A DNA stretch of 64,000 nucleotides from Flavobacteriales bacterium UBA7666 (GTDB taxonomy: Bacteria > Bacteroidota > Bacteroidia > Flavobacteriales_D > Crocinitomicaceae). Location of the stretch: contig DLHO01000008.1 in assembly GCA_002483265.1 (NCBI GenBank), positions 1 to 64,000 on the forward strand. Reading direction: 5' to 3'. Shown in pieces: positions 1 to 7,969 of this stretch; within the stretch, counting starts at the first letter, position 1, and every line of letters starts with the position of its first letter. Made by a program: the position numbers and the translations under genes. The notes under the pieces were generated by a model that was not told where the DNA came from, did not search any database, and saw only the letters and a list, made by a program, of their open reading frames with translations.

Positions 1-1
1 G

Positions 2-55
2 AAGTATGCACCGCAGGTAAACGTTAGTGCGAAAATGATTTGGGATAATATTTAG
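2..55 (+). CDS. Possible 3' end of a gene entering from the left edge
   Basis: Frame 2 is open from the window edge to a TAG at 53-55 and gives 17 residues ending in VSAKMIWDNI. A short open stretch at an edge can occur by chance, so the call is weak. The following bases to 221 are AT-rich and carry no gene I can support. No function can be assigned. Confidence 0.3.
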   Translation, partial: KYAPQVNVSAKMIWDNI

Positions 56-221
56 TTTGCTGAGGCGGAAAGATTGTATATAACAGCCAGATATTCGGGA
101 TGTTCCAGTAATGCCGGATAATTCATAATTATAGGTAATCAAAATTGTCATTTAAAAATTGTGTTATTGACTACAACGTTGAAATGAATTGATCGGTTGA
201 AAATGTGTTGTTTTTATGTGA

Positions 222-560
222 ATGCTTAAATTTGTGACTAAATCAATTCATATGCTAACGATTATACCTATTTATTTATTCGGAAAATCTTATTACGACT
301 TAGCCAAAATGCATAACCGAAATGCTTGGCTCTATGCAGTTTTAGGCGGGGTTATCTTTTTGGGGTCTCAATTTTTGCTTGGGTTTCTGATAGGAATTAT
401 CATGGTAATTACAGAAACTAATTTGGATATACCTTCGATTGTTTTATCCTTGATTGCTATTGCATTTGGAGCACTGGTAGCATACGGTATTCAGCATTTA
501 TTGAAAAGGAACTGGGAGCGAAAACCAAAAGATGAATTTTCCGAATTGCTGGACCGATAG
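222..560 (+). CDS. Small multi-pass membrane protein, unknown function
   Basis: This encodes 112 residues with about three hydrophobic segments (roughly residues 8-22, 36-62 and 70-92) and a charged C-terminal tail (RNWERKPKDEFSELLDR). The segment YYDLAKMHNRNAWLYAVLG resembles a motif I know from small uncharacterised Bacteroidetes membrane proteins, where a polar K/HNRN stretch precedes a helix, but I cannot name the family. ATG 222 is the first start; ATG 252 is an alternative that would shorten the N-terminus by ten residues. It stands alone, convergent with the prenyl synthase gene. That it is a gene is likely; its role is unknown. Confidence 0.6.
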   Translation: MLKFVTKSIHMLTIIPIYLFGKSYYDLAKMHNRNAWLYAVLGGVIFLGSQFLLGFLIGIIMVITETNLDIPSIVLSLIAIAFGALVAYGIQHLLKRNWERKPKDEFSELLDR

Positions 561-619
561 GGTTAATTGAAAATGCATTTCTACTTCGTTCAATGATCTT
601 TCAATCTTTAGCCAATCAA

Positions 620-684
620 ATAACCGGAAGGTGACTGAATGCTTGCGCAAGAGCTACAGCATAGGCGCAGCGGAGCCGAAGTTA
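620..684. repeat. Copy-like fragment of a dispersed intergenic element
   Basis: This AT/GC-mixed stretch between convergent genes includes GCATAGGCGCAGCGGAGCC and a GCTTGCGCAAGAGCT dyad. The GCATAGGCGC core recurs at 45359-45368 beside one of the long inverted repeats around dnaK. I read it as a degenerate member of the same intergenic repeat family; the match is short. Confidence 0.3.
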
Positions 685-686
685 CG

Positions 687-1655
687 TTATTTATCCCGTG
701 TAACCGTATATTCTACTAAACCGATTAAGGCTCTTTTTGATTCTGAATCCGGAATATCCGTTAAGAGATCAAGTGCTTCTGTCTTAAGTTCGATCATACG
801 TTTGTGTGCATATTCGATTCCTCCGCCAGCGATTACGAGTTGAATGGCACGTTGAACGTATTTCTTTTCTTCGTTGTGATTTTTGACGATGTTCATCAAT
901 TCCTTGCGAACGGCTTTGTCGCTATGCTGCAGTGCGTAGATTAAAGGTAGCGTCATTTTGCGTTCGCGAATATCATTTCCGGTTGGTTTCCCAATGTTTC
1001 CCGGAGTTCCGTAATCGAAAATATCGTCTTTTACCTGAAATGCTAAACCAACCAATTCACCGAATCTGCGCATGCGGTCGGCCATGTCTTCCCGGTCAAC
1101 AGATGCTGCTGCTGATTCACAAACCGTTGCAATCAAACTAGCTGTTTTTTGGCGGATCACATCGAAATACACTTCTTCGGTAATATCGAGTTTTCGCGCT
1201 TTTTCAATCTGAAGCAATTCTCCTTCACTCATTTCACGAACTGCTCTTGCAACAATTTGAAGCGCCCTTACATTGTCATTCTCCAATGAATGAAGTAATA
1301 CGCGTGAAAGCATGTAATCTCCAACCAAAACAGCGATTTTATTCTTCCAAAGTGCATTGACGGAAAAGAACCCGCGGCGTTCATTAGCATCGTCAACAAC
1401 ATCATCGTGCACCAATGTTGCAGTATGCAATAGCTCAACCAGGGAAGCACTTTGATACGTTTTTTCATTGATCTCACCCAGCATTTTTGCCGTAAGGAAC
1501 AAGAACATCGGACGCATCTGCTTTCCTTTTCTTCGAATAATGTAATGGGTAATCTTGTCCAGTAGGGGAACCTTTGATTTCATACTCTCATGGAAACGAA
1601 CCTCGAAAAGTTTCATTTCTGTTTCGATGGGCGCTAAAATCTCCTGAACTGTCAT
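687..1655 (-). CDS. Polyprenyl (octaprenyl/heptaprenyl-type) diphosphate synthase
   Basis: This 322-residue protein is an all-trans polyprenyl diphosphate synthase that adds isopentenyl diphosphate to an allylic primer to make the long prenyl tail, most likely for menaquinone. The first aspartate-rich motif is in LVHDDVVDDANERRG and the second is KDDIFDYG; a GKPTGNDIRERKMTLPL segment follows, as is usual in this family. Length is typical. The gene is monocistronic with a -7 box at 1661-1668, only five bases from the start codon. The menA and menC genes near 46-48 kb would use its product. The exact chain length made cannot be read from the sequence. Confidence 0.93.
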   Translation of the reverse strand: MTVQEILAPIETEMKLFEVRFHESMKSKVPLLDKITHYIIRRKGKQMRPMFLFLTAKMLGEINEKTYQSASLVELLHTATLVHDDVVDDANERRGFFSVNALWKNKIAVLVGDYMLSRVLLHSLENDNVRALQIVARAVREMSEGELLQIEKARKLDITEEVYFDVIRQKTASLIATVCESAAASVDREDMADRMRRFGELVGLAFQVKDDIFDYGTPGNIGKPTGNDIRERKMTLPLIYALQHSDKAVRKELMNIVKNHNEEKKYVQRAIQLVIAGGGIEYAHKRMIELKTEALDLLTDIPDSESKRALIGLVEYTVTRDK

Positions 1656-1660
1656 GAATA

Positions 1661-1668
1661 CAAATGTA
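1661..1668 (-). promoter_or_regulatory. Bacteroidetes -7 promoter box (TACATTTG)
   Basis: On the minus strand the sequence reads TACATTTG, matching TAnnTTTG. It ends five bases before the ATG of the prenyl synthase, so transcription should start at or next to the start codon, giving a leaderless or nearly leaderless mRNA. Confidence 0.6.
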
Positions 1669-1674
1669 CTTTAA

Positions 1675-1800
1675 ATTGAAAAGTGAAAATTGAAAAGTGA
1701 AAAAAATTAGAGAATTGGGTCAGAAGGTGAGACCGAAATTGAATTATCAAGGATAAAACCACTCTTGATAATTAATAATTGATAATTTTCTTGACTCTTG
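1675..1800. repeat. AT-rich intergenic dyads (TGATAATT/GAAAAGTG repeats)
   Basis: The gap holds tandem AAATTGAAAAGTG units (about 1674-1700) followed by several TGATAATT/AATTATCA words in both orientations. The same words recur near 11070, 12910, 48870-48955 and 50410, so they form a dispersed intergenic family. Confidence 0.4.
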
Positions 1801-1818
1801 TCTCTATCTGTCTTGACT

Positions 1819-2898
1819 CTAAACTGTTTTCAAAACCCGCTTATCTATCATCTTATTCTTATTAGCCAATTGACCACAAGCTGCATCAATGTCTTTTCCA
1901 CGGCTGCGACGAACGTTTACGATGAGGTTGCATTTTTCTTCTAAAAATCGGGCGAAATCGTCTACTTTCTGGCGGTCGGCCTGACGGTATTCTCCATCGT
2001 CGATAGGGTTGTATTCAATGATGTTGATTTTACAAGGAACTATTTTTGCAAAATCTGCCAACTCTCTTGCATCTTCCAATCCGTCGTTGAAATCCTTGAA
2101 AATGATGTATTCAAATGTAATGCGTGATCCTGTTTTTTCATGGAAATACAACAAGGCTTCTGAAAGTGCTTCCAGGTTGTTTGTATCGTTGATATCCATG
2201 ATCTTGGAGCGCTTCACATCATTTGCAGCATGTAATGAAAGTGCCAAATTGAATTTCACTTGATCGTCACCCAGTTTTTTGATCATTTTGGCAATTCCTG
2301 CTGTAGAAACAGTAATGCGTTTCGGCGACATTCCTAAACCATTTTCGTCTGTAAGGATTTCGGTACTGCGAACCACATTTTTGTAATTCAACAAAGGTTC
2401 GCCCATTCCCATATAAACCACATTGGAAAGGTTGGTGTTGTATTTATCCGTTGCCAGATTCTTCAGATAAACCACTTGATCCACGATTTCTCCGGCACTC
2501 AGGTTACGCATCATTTTCAAACGTCCGGTAGCACAAAATGCACAGGAAAGACTGCATCCAACCTGTGATGAAATACAAGCTGTCATGCGATTCGTTGTAG
2601 GAATCAGAACTCCTTCAATTACTTGGGCTTGTCCTTCAATTCCGAAAGCACATTTGATCGTTTTGTCTACTGAAACTTGCTGATCTTCAATGGTAATTCC
2701 ATCGAAATAGAAGTTCTCCTGTAATTTTTCCTGCAAGCTTTTTCCAATGTTTGCCATGGCATTGAAATCATGAACGTTCTTCTTCCAAATCCAGTCATAA
2801 ACCTGTTTTGCACGGAATGCAGGTTCCCCGAATGCAACAATGGCTGCCTTCAGTTCTTCCGGGTTTAAATTTCGAATATTGATCAATTTGGATGACAT
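1819..2898 (-). CDS. rlmN: 23S rRNA A2503 / tRNA A37 C2-methyltransferase RlmN
   Basis: RlmN is a radical-SAM enzyme that methylates C2 of A2503 in 23S rRNA and of A37 in some tRNAs. The 359-residue protein has the 4Fe-4S motif CSLSCAFC with cysteines at residues 115, 119 and 122, the GMGEPLLNY motif, and the C-terminal catalytic cysteine in RSRGKDIDAACGQLA. A Glu in QVIEGVLIP matches the family pattern. Length is standard. It is transcribed alone toward the prenyl synthase, with a -7 box at 2918-2925. Confidence 0.97.
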   Translation of the reverse strand: MSSKLINIRNLNPEELKAAIVAFGEPAFRAKQVYDWIWKKNVHDFNAMANIGKSLQEKLQENFYFDGITIEDQQVSVDKTIKCAFGIEGQAQVIEGVLIPTTNRMTACISSQVGCSLSCAFCATGRLKMMRNLSAGEIVDQVVYLKNLATDKYNTNLSNVVYMGMGEPLLNYKNVVRSTEILTDENGLGMSPKRITVSTAGIAKMIKKLGDDQVKFNLALSLHAANDVKRSKIMDINDTNNLEALSEALLYFHEKTGSRITFEYIIFKDFNDGLEDARELADFAKIVPCKINIIEYNPIDDGEYRQADRQKVDDFARFLEEKCNLIVNVRRSRGKDIDAACGQLANKNKMIDKRVLKTV

Positions 2899-2917
2899 GC
2901 TTACTTCAATGAAGGCA

Positions 2918-2925
2918 CAAAGATA
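2918..2925 (-). promoter_or_regulatory. -7 promoter box of rlmN (TATCTTTG)
   Basis: The minus strand reads TATCTTTG, a perfect TAnnTTTG, 19 bases upstream of the rlmN ATG. This predicts a leader of about a dozen bases. Confidence 0.6.
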
Positions 2926-2963
2926 CGCTACTTTATCGGGACAATCCCGGAAAATTCAGGAAC

Positions 2964-4841
2964 TTACAATTTTTTATAATCTTCGTAAAGCGTATTTAAG
3001 AAGTAAGCACAGTTTTTCTGTTCCTGTTTAAAGTCTTTTCGATCCTTGAAGGTATCATCTCCTACAATCTTCTGTTCCATGTAGTAAGTGAAATTCCCTT
3101 TGTCCGTGCCCCAGCCGTAACCGCGGATAATTGCATGGAAAGCAAATTGAGGAACTTTTGGATTCATTAAGTCTTTACTATATGGATAACGAGCAGGTTT
3201 TCCTTTCATTTGATAGATCAGCGTTGCAGCTATGTCGGCCTGCGAACCAACCACATCCATGCGTTTTCCTCTGTATGATTTCTTAATGGGTTCTCCGTAA
3301 AATAAAAGTGGAACATGATAGAACTTTCCTCTTCCCGGATCTACCATTCCAGGAGAAGCATGACCGTGATCTGCTACGAAAACAAACAACGTGTTTTTAT
3401 ACCATGGATTTTTCTTGCAATTCTTAATGAATTCTCCCAAACACTCGTCTGCATAAACCAATGAATTCATGAAGTCTGCTTCTTCACCGCTAAAATGTTT
3501 TCCTTTACCAGTCGCTGCTGGTTGATCGTAAGGAGCATGTGTACTTCCTGTAAAAGCACATTGTAAGAATGGTTTCTTATTCTTGTTGATCTCCTGAATC
3601 AGAAATTTATACAAGTCACGGTCGAAGAAATTGAGTTTTCCTCTTGGAAGATCTGAAGGGAAATCTGCCTCATCTTTCACTACATCAAATCCGTGATCCA
3701 TAAAGTAACCACCAATGTTTCCGTATTTCAAATCACCACTGAAAATATACGAACTGTGATATCCCCAGGCTTCCATATCTTCATTCAGGCAATGTAGTTT
3801 ACGGTGTTTTTCAGGCTGCATGGAAATAGAAACCTCCGGTAAAGTATAGTGTCCACTGAAAATACTCGAGTTCCCAATCTCGGAAGTGGTTCCTGTTGCA
3901 TAAATGTTGGTAAACAAAACCCCGTTTTTAGCCAGTTTATCAAAGTTTGGTGTAGCACCTTTGTTCGGCCCTAAACTTCCAATCGCTTCTGCGGACCATC
4001 CTTCTAAAACAATGAAAACGACATTCGGACGAGTATTCTCTAAAAAGTAATTATCGTGTTCTTTGGGATAGCTATACCATTTTTCAACCTCCTGACGCGC
4101 CACTTTTTTATCCACTTTAGGAATAAACGCATCAATTTCCGAACGATTGTAAAGCAAATAGCTCTTGCCAAAGAAATAAAGCGAGTTGATAGAAATGTCA
4201 TTCACAACTGCTTTGTTTGAATAACTGGCAGCATTAATGTTTAACGGTACAGGTTGGAAACCTCCACGGAGTGACATGAAAAATAGAAATAGTGCAATGA
4301 CGTAAGTGATCGGGAATGCCAACCACTCAAACCAATGTCTGATATTTGGTTTTTCAATCGGTTTTTTCTTAAAGAATTTTCGGGAAAGAAAAATGTAAAT
4401 GGCCAGTTGAATCAAAGCATACAAAATATACCAGAAGATCATGGAATAATTTGCAGTTCGTGCTACTTCATCCGGATGCGATAAATGCATAAATACGCGG
4501 GAAGTCAACTTGTGATTCCATTCACCATAAGCGACAATTTCACCGGCTTGAACTAAGACCAGAAAAAGAATTGATGTAATTAATGTAATGCGGAATAAAC
4601 GTCCCCACCACTTCCAATTAGTATAATATTGGAACAATCTGAATAAGAAGGGAAGAGCTGAAAGTCCTGCCGCAGTTGCCAGATCCAAGCGAAATGAATA
4701 AACGAAGGTCAATAACCATTCACCAAAGCCAGCTTCCTTTAACTTCCCGAAATGATGGATTGAAAACAGAATTCGGTGGATGTCAAAACAGACAATCCAA
4801 AAAAGAAGAAGCTTAAGTACATCGCGAAAGGGACGAAGCAT
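2964..4841 (-). CDS. LTA synthase family membrane sulfatase/phosphotransferase
   Basis: This 625-residue protein has about five N-terminal membrane helices (to about residue 210) and a large extracytoplasmic alkaline-phosphatase-fold domain. The domain starts at NVVFIVLEGWSAEAIGSLG with its metal-binding Glu. The probable nucleophile Thr is in ATGTTSEIGNSS and the metal site FVFVADHGHASPG follows. These features define the LtaS/OpgB/EptA-like superfamily. Bacteroidetes have no lipoteichoic acid, so the substrate is probably another phosphoglycerol or phospholipid-derived headgroup moved onto a surface glycan or lipid; that is inference. It is monocistronic, divergent from grpE. Confidence 0.88.
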   Translation of the reverse strand: MLRPFRDVLKLLLFWIVCFDIHRILFSIHHFGKLKEAGFGEWLLTFVYSFRLDLATAAGLSALPFLFRLFQYYTNWKWWGRLFRITLITSILFLVLVQAGEIVAYGEWNHKLTSRVFMHLSHPDEVARTANYSMIFWYILYALIQLAIYIFLSRKFFKKKPIEKPNIRHWFEWLAFPITYVIALFLFFMSLRGGFQPVPLNINAASYSNKAVVNDISINSLYFFGKSYLLYNRSEIDAFIPKVDKKVARQEVEKWYSYPKEHDNYFLENTRPNVVFIVLEGWSAEAIGSLGPNKGATPNFDKLAKNGVLFTNIYATGTTSEIGNSSIFSGHYTLPEVSISMQPEKHRKLHCLNEDMEAWGYHSSYIFSGDLKYGNIGGYFMDHGFDVVKDEADFPSDLPRGKLNFFDRDLYKFLIQEINKNKKPFLQCAFTGSTHAPYDQPAATGKGKHFSGEEADFMNSLVYADECLGEFIKNCKKNPWYKNTLFVFVADHGHASPGMVDPGRGKFYHVPLLFYGEPIKKSYRGKRMDVVGSQADIAATLIYQMKGKPARYPYSKDLMNPKVPQFAFHAIIRGYGWGTDKGNFTYYMEQKIVGDDTFKDRKDFKQEQKNCAYFLNTLYEDYKKL

Positions 4842-4859
4842 GAGATTTCAAATAGGGTA

Positions 4860-4867
4860 CAAATTTA
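4860..4867 (-). promoter_or_regulatory. -7 promoter box of the LTA-synthase-like gene (TAAATTTG)
   Basis: The minus strand reads TAAATTTG 18 bases upstream of the ATG at 4841, fitting TAnnTTTG. Confidence 0.5.
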
Positions 4868-4970
4868 GAGCTTATTTCTTATGATGGTGATTTTCATCCT
4901 CTTTTTTAGAACATTCGAATCTTTGCATTCTCCGCTTCTTTACGGTTAATTCATTCGTAATTGGAAAAAG

Positions 4971-5025
4971 TGTCAGTTCTTTCTGTCAGCTTGTCGGTTT
5001 CTGCGCTGTGGCAAGGTAGTTGACT
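4971..5025 (+). promoter_or_regulatory. grpE promoter region: TGTCAG repeats and a -24/-12-like element
   Basis: TGTCAG occurs twice, at 4971-4976 and 4984-4989. A TGGCA-N6-TTGACT element lies at 5009-5025. The same element in the same spacing precedes dnaK at 43198-43214. The layout resembles a sigma-54 site (TGGCAC-N5-TTGC) except that the -12 GC is GA. It predicts a transcript start near 5034 and supports ATG 5051 as the grpE start. Confidence 0.5.
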
Positions 5026-5050
5026 AATCTGAATCAAAAAATTGACAATA

Positions 5051-5620
5051 ATGGCAGAAGAAGTAGTTCAAAACGAAGAGTTTAACCAAGATGCTGATGC
5101 GCAGAATCAAGGTAATCAGGATGAAACGGTGAACGAGCAGGTTGAAAACGCTGACAATTCGTCAGTAAAAGCAGATGCGCCTTCATCTGAAGACCAAATT
5201 GCAGCATTGAATGACAAATATTTACGTTTGTATTCGGAGTTTGATAATTACCGCAAGCGCACAAATAAAGAGAAGATCGAATTGATTTCAACTGCTAGTG
5301 CAGGTGTATTGAAAGACATGTTGTCTGTTATGGACGATTTTGAGCGAGCTATCGCAAACAATGAAAATTCAGAAGATATTGCTGGAGTGAAAGATGGTTT
5401 CAAATTGATTCACCACAAGCTAAGAAATTTATTGGAAGGAAAAGGATTGAAACAAATGGATGCAAAACATCAGGCTTTTGATTCGGACTTACATGAAGCA
5501 ATTGCAAATGTTCCCGCACCATCCGAAGATTTGAAAGGAAAGATCATTGATGACGTGGAAAAAGGATATTACTTGAATGACAAAGTGATCCGTTTTGCGA
5601 AAGTCGTTGTAGGACAATAA
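5051..5620 (+). CDS. grpE: Nucleotide exchange factor GrpE
   Basis: GrpE releases ADP from DnaK. The 189-residue protein has an acidic, low-complexity N-terminus (to about residue 50), a long coiled-coil (AALNDKYLRLYSEFDNYRKR) and the C-terminal beta domain with HEAIANVP and VEKGYYLNDKVIRFAKVVV, which is the GrpE signature. A TTG at 5042 would add three residues; ATG 5051 fits the family N-terminus (MAEE) better. It is followed by dnaJ after 72 bases and probably forms an operon with it. The shared upstream element with dnaK points to common control. Confidence 0.96.
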   Translation: MAEEVVQNEEFNQDADAQNQGNQDETVNEQVENADNSSVKADAPSSEDQIAALNDKYLRLYSEFDNYRKRTNKEKIELISTASAGVLKDMLSVMDDFERAIANNENSEDIAGVKDGFKLIHHKLRNLLEGKGLKQMDAKHQAFDSDLHEAIANVPAPSEDLKGKIIDDVEKGYYLNDKVIRFAKVVVGQ

Positions 5621-5692
5621 AAAGAGGAAGGATTTAAGAAGGAAGAGTTTAAAATCTTCAATCGGTAATCTGCAATCTTCAATCAATTAAAA

Positions 5693-6805
5693 ATGGATAA
5701 AAGAGATTATTACGAAGTTCTTGGCATTTCAAAAGGTGCAACGGAAGCTGAAATCAAGAAAGCTTACCGCAAAATGGCATTGAAGTATCACCCGGATAAA
5801 AATCCAGGCGATTCCGAGGCGGAGGATAAATTTAAAGAAGCTGCAGAAGCATACGAAGTGCTCTCGGATGCAAATAAGAAAGCGCGTTACGATCAATATG
5901 GGCATGCAGGTCTGGGAGGAAATGCCGGATTTGGAGGCGGAATGAACATGGATGATATCTTCTCTAATTTTGGAGATATTTTCGGAGGAGCTTTTGGTGG
6001 TGGTAGTTTTGGTGGTGCAAGAGGAGGGGGACAGCGTGTTGTGCGCGGAACCAACTTGCGTGTCAAAATGAAATTGACTTTGGAAGAAGTAGCAGAAGGT
6101 GTTACTAAAAAAATTAAAGTTAATAAGCTTGTAAATGCAGACGGTGTAACGTATAAAACCTGTGCTACATGTAACGGGTCAGGACGAATTACACGTGTTG
6201 CTCAGACATTTTTAGGAGCAATGCAAACGCAATCGACTTGTAATATTTGTCAGGGTGCAGGTAAAATGATCGATCAAAAGCCGGCTGATGCAGATAATCA
6301 AGGTTTGAAGCGACAAGAAGAGGTAATCGAGATCGAGATCCCTGCAGGAGTTGAAGAAGGAATGCAATTGAGCGTTTCAGGAAAAGGAAATGCAGGTCCG
6401 TTTAACGGAATTCCCGGAGACTTGATTGTGGTGATCGAAGAGCAGGCTCATGAAGAACTTCGAAGAGACGGAGAGCATTTGCATTACGAGGCATTCATAA
6501 ACTTTGTGGATGCAGTTTTAGGTGAAACAATTGAAGTTCCTACTGTAACAGGAAAAGCTAAGATTAAAGTGGAACCGGGAACTCAAAGTGGTAAAATGCT
6601 TCGCTTGAAAGGAAAAGGATTGCCGCAGCTTCAAAGTTACGGACATGGAGATTTGTTTGTACATATCAATGTTTGGACACCGAAAAAAGTCAGCAAGGAA
6701 GAAAAAGAGATTCTGGAAAAACTGAAAGCAAGTGAAAACTTTAAGCCAAGCCCGGGACAAAATGAAAAAGGATTTTTCCAACGAATGAAAGATATGTTTC
6801 AATAA
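5693..6805 (+). CDS. dnaJ: Chaperone DnaJ with a single zinc centre
   Basis: DnaJ stimulates the DnaK ATPase and delivers substrates. The 370-residue protein has a J domain with HPD at residues 33-35, a Gly/Phe-rich linker (about 70-115), a cysteine-rich region, and C-terminal substrate-binding domains. Only two CxxCxGxG-type repeats are present, with cysteines at 157, 160, 183 and 186; classical DnaJ has four repeats and two zinc sites. The two that remain fit repeats 2 and 3. From memory other Flavobacteriia DnaJ proteins show the same reduction, so this is likely lineage-specific rather than damage. It is co-oriented with grpE and followed by a 40-bp palindrome. Confidence 0.96.
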   Translation: MDKRDYYEVLGISKGATEAEIKKAYRKMALKYHPDKNPGDSEAEDKFKEAAEAYEVLSDANKKARYDQYGHAGLGGNAGFGGGMNMDDIFSNFGDIFGGAFGGGSFGGARGGGQRVVRGTNLRVKMKLTLEEVAEGVTKKIKVNKLVNADGVTYKTCATCNGSGRITRVAQTFLGAMQTQSTCNICQGAGKMIDQKPADADNQGLKRQEEVIEIEIPAGVEEGMQLSVSGKGNAGPFNGIPGDLIVVIEEQAHEELRRDGEHLHYEAFINFVDAVLGETIEVPTVTGKAKIKVEPGTQSGKMLRLKGKGLPQLQSYGHGDLFVHINVWTPKKVSKEEKEILEKLKASENFKPSPGQNEKGFFQRMKDMFQ

Positions 6806-6820
6806 AAGGAAACAAAATAA

Positions 6821-6860
6821 TAAACAGTAGGGGCGCGATTAATCGCGCCCCTACTGTTTA
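6821..6860. repeat. 40-bp perfect palindrome, likely bidirectional terminator/dispersed element
   Basis: The left arm 6821-6840 is exactly the reverse complement of the right arm 6841-6860, with no loop; the core is GTAGGGGCGCGATT. It lies 15 bases after the dnaJ stop. Related palindromes are at 11093-11122 and 12357-12396. It can form a strong RNA hairpin but has no long T run, so a transcript-end role is likely and a REP-like identity equally possible. Confidence 0.7.
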
Positions 6861-6890
6861 AAAGATATTGCCTACCCATAATTCCCCTTA

Positions 6891-6920
6891 AGCTGGCGCG
6901 AGCTTATAGCTCTTGCTACC
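6891..6920. repeat. Dispersed AGCTRGCGCGAG hairpin element
   Basis: AGCTGGCGCGAG followed by a GAGCT/AGCTC dyad and CTTGCTA. The same opening recurs at 45406 and 46044, beside the SMI1/KNR4 gene. The bases from 6861 to 7040 otherwise hold no gene. Confidence 0.4.
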
Positions 6921-7040
6921 TTTACTTTTAAAAAGTGTAAATCCTTCAATCTCAAAATCAAAATAATCCCGTTCAAAAAGAATTTATCGACAATCCTTCT
7001 GAAACGAATGAATAAAAATTCTTTTCATTAGATTTACCTA

Positions 7041-7952
7041 ATGAGAAGATTTACTAGTCCCCTTGAGCCCACTATTGGTATCAGGCACTATTTACTTGGG
7101 CTTGTAGCCATTCTGATCGGTGTTTACTTTTTGGGAGGTGCTTTAATCAGCCTTTTCATATCTGCTAAATTACCAGCAGGGGAAACACTAGGGGCGTTAT
7201 CCAATCCTAAGGATTTATTCTCCAAAAATGAATTTTTCTCCCTGAATATGATTCCTTTTGCTTTTGGGATCTTAGCTATCGTGTTTTGTTCAAGACTCAT
7301 CTTTAAAAGATCATTCAGAACCTTTTTGACCGCACGTCCCCGTTTTGATTTTACCCGTTTTTTCTTTTCATTCGGTTTATGGTCAACCTTAATGATGGTC
7401 TCTTTTTTTATCACATTTATTGATTTCAATCATCAGATCCACTGGAATTTCCAAAGCGAACACTTTTTTTACTTATTACTATTGTCATTGATTCTTGTTC
7501 CTATCCAAACAGGATTTGAAGAAATCCTATTCAGAGGTTTCTTACTCCAGTTAGTTGGAAAAGTGACTCAAAAAGGAATCTACTTAATTCTAATCAATGG
7601 AATTCTTTTTGGTGCATTGCATCTAATGAACCCCGAAATAGATAAACTGGGATCATTTGCTATTGGATACTATATTATCTCCGGAATTTTTACTGCATTT
7701 ATTGCTGTAATGGATGATGGAATAGAACTTTCCTGGGGATTTCACCTGGCAAATAATCTGTTCGGAATTATCATTGTAACGAACGATTGGCAAGTCATTC
7801 AAACGGATGCATTATTTTTAGATGTGTCTCCACCGACTTTAGGTTGGGATATGGTTGTAACCATGTTCCTGTTTTATCCGTTAATGATTCTTGTTTTTTG
7901 GTTGGTTTACCGATGGAAAAACTGGAATAAGGTACTTTTACAAAGTAAATGA
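7041..7952 (+). CDS. CPBP family intramembrane glutamic endopeptidase (CAAX protease-like)
   Basis: The 303-residue, multi-pass membrane protein carries all three CPBP (Abi/Rce1) motifs: EEILFRG with the catalytic Glu pair, a second motif with His in LFGALHLMNPE, and WGFHLANNLFG with His/Asn. About seven to eight hydrophobic segments span the protein. Family members cleave membrane-proximal peptides or act in bacteriocin tolerance; the substrate here is unknown. It lies 17 bases upstream of an ABC exporter in the same direction, so the three genes probably form an operon; CPBP proteases often sit beside NatAB-type exporters. Confidence 0.9.
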   Translation: MRRFTSPLEPTIGIRHYLLGLVAILIGVYFLGGALISLFISAKLPAGETLGALSNPKDLFSKNEFFSLNMIPFAFGILAIVFCSRLIFKRSFRTFLTARPRFDFTRFFFSFGLWSTLMMVSFFITFIDFNHQIHWNFQSEHFFYLLLLSLILVPIQTGFEEILFRGFLLQLVGKVTQKGIYLILINGILFGALHLMNPEIDKLGSFAIGYYIISGIFTAFIAVMDDGIELSWGFHLANNLFGIIIVTNDWQVIQTDALFLDVSPPTLGWDMVVTMFLFYPLMILVFWLVYRWKNWNKVLLQSK

Positions 7953-7969
7953 ATCATTTTTTTGATTAA

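Noticed and set aside
631..843. Plus-strand 70-residue open frame
   Set aside because: It is largely antisense to the 3' end of the prenyl synthase gene and contains repeat-like sequence.
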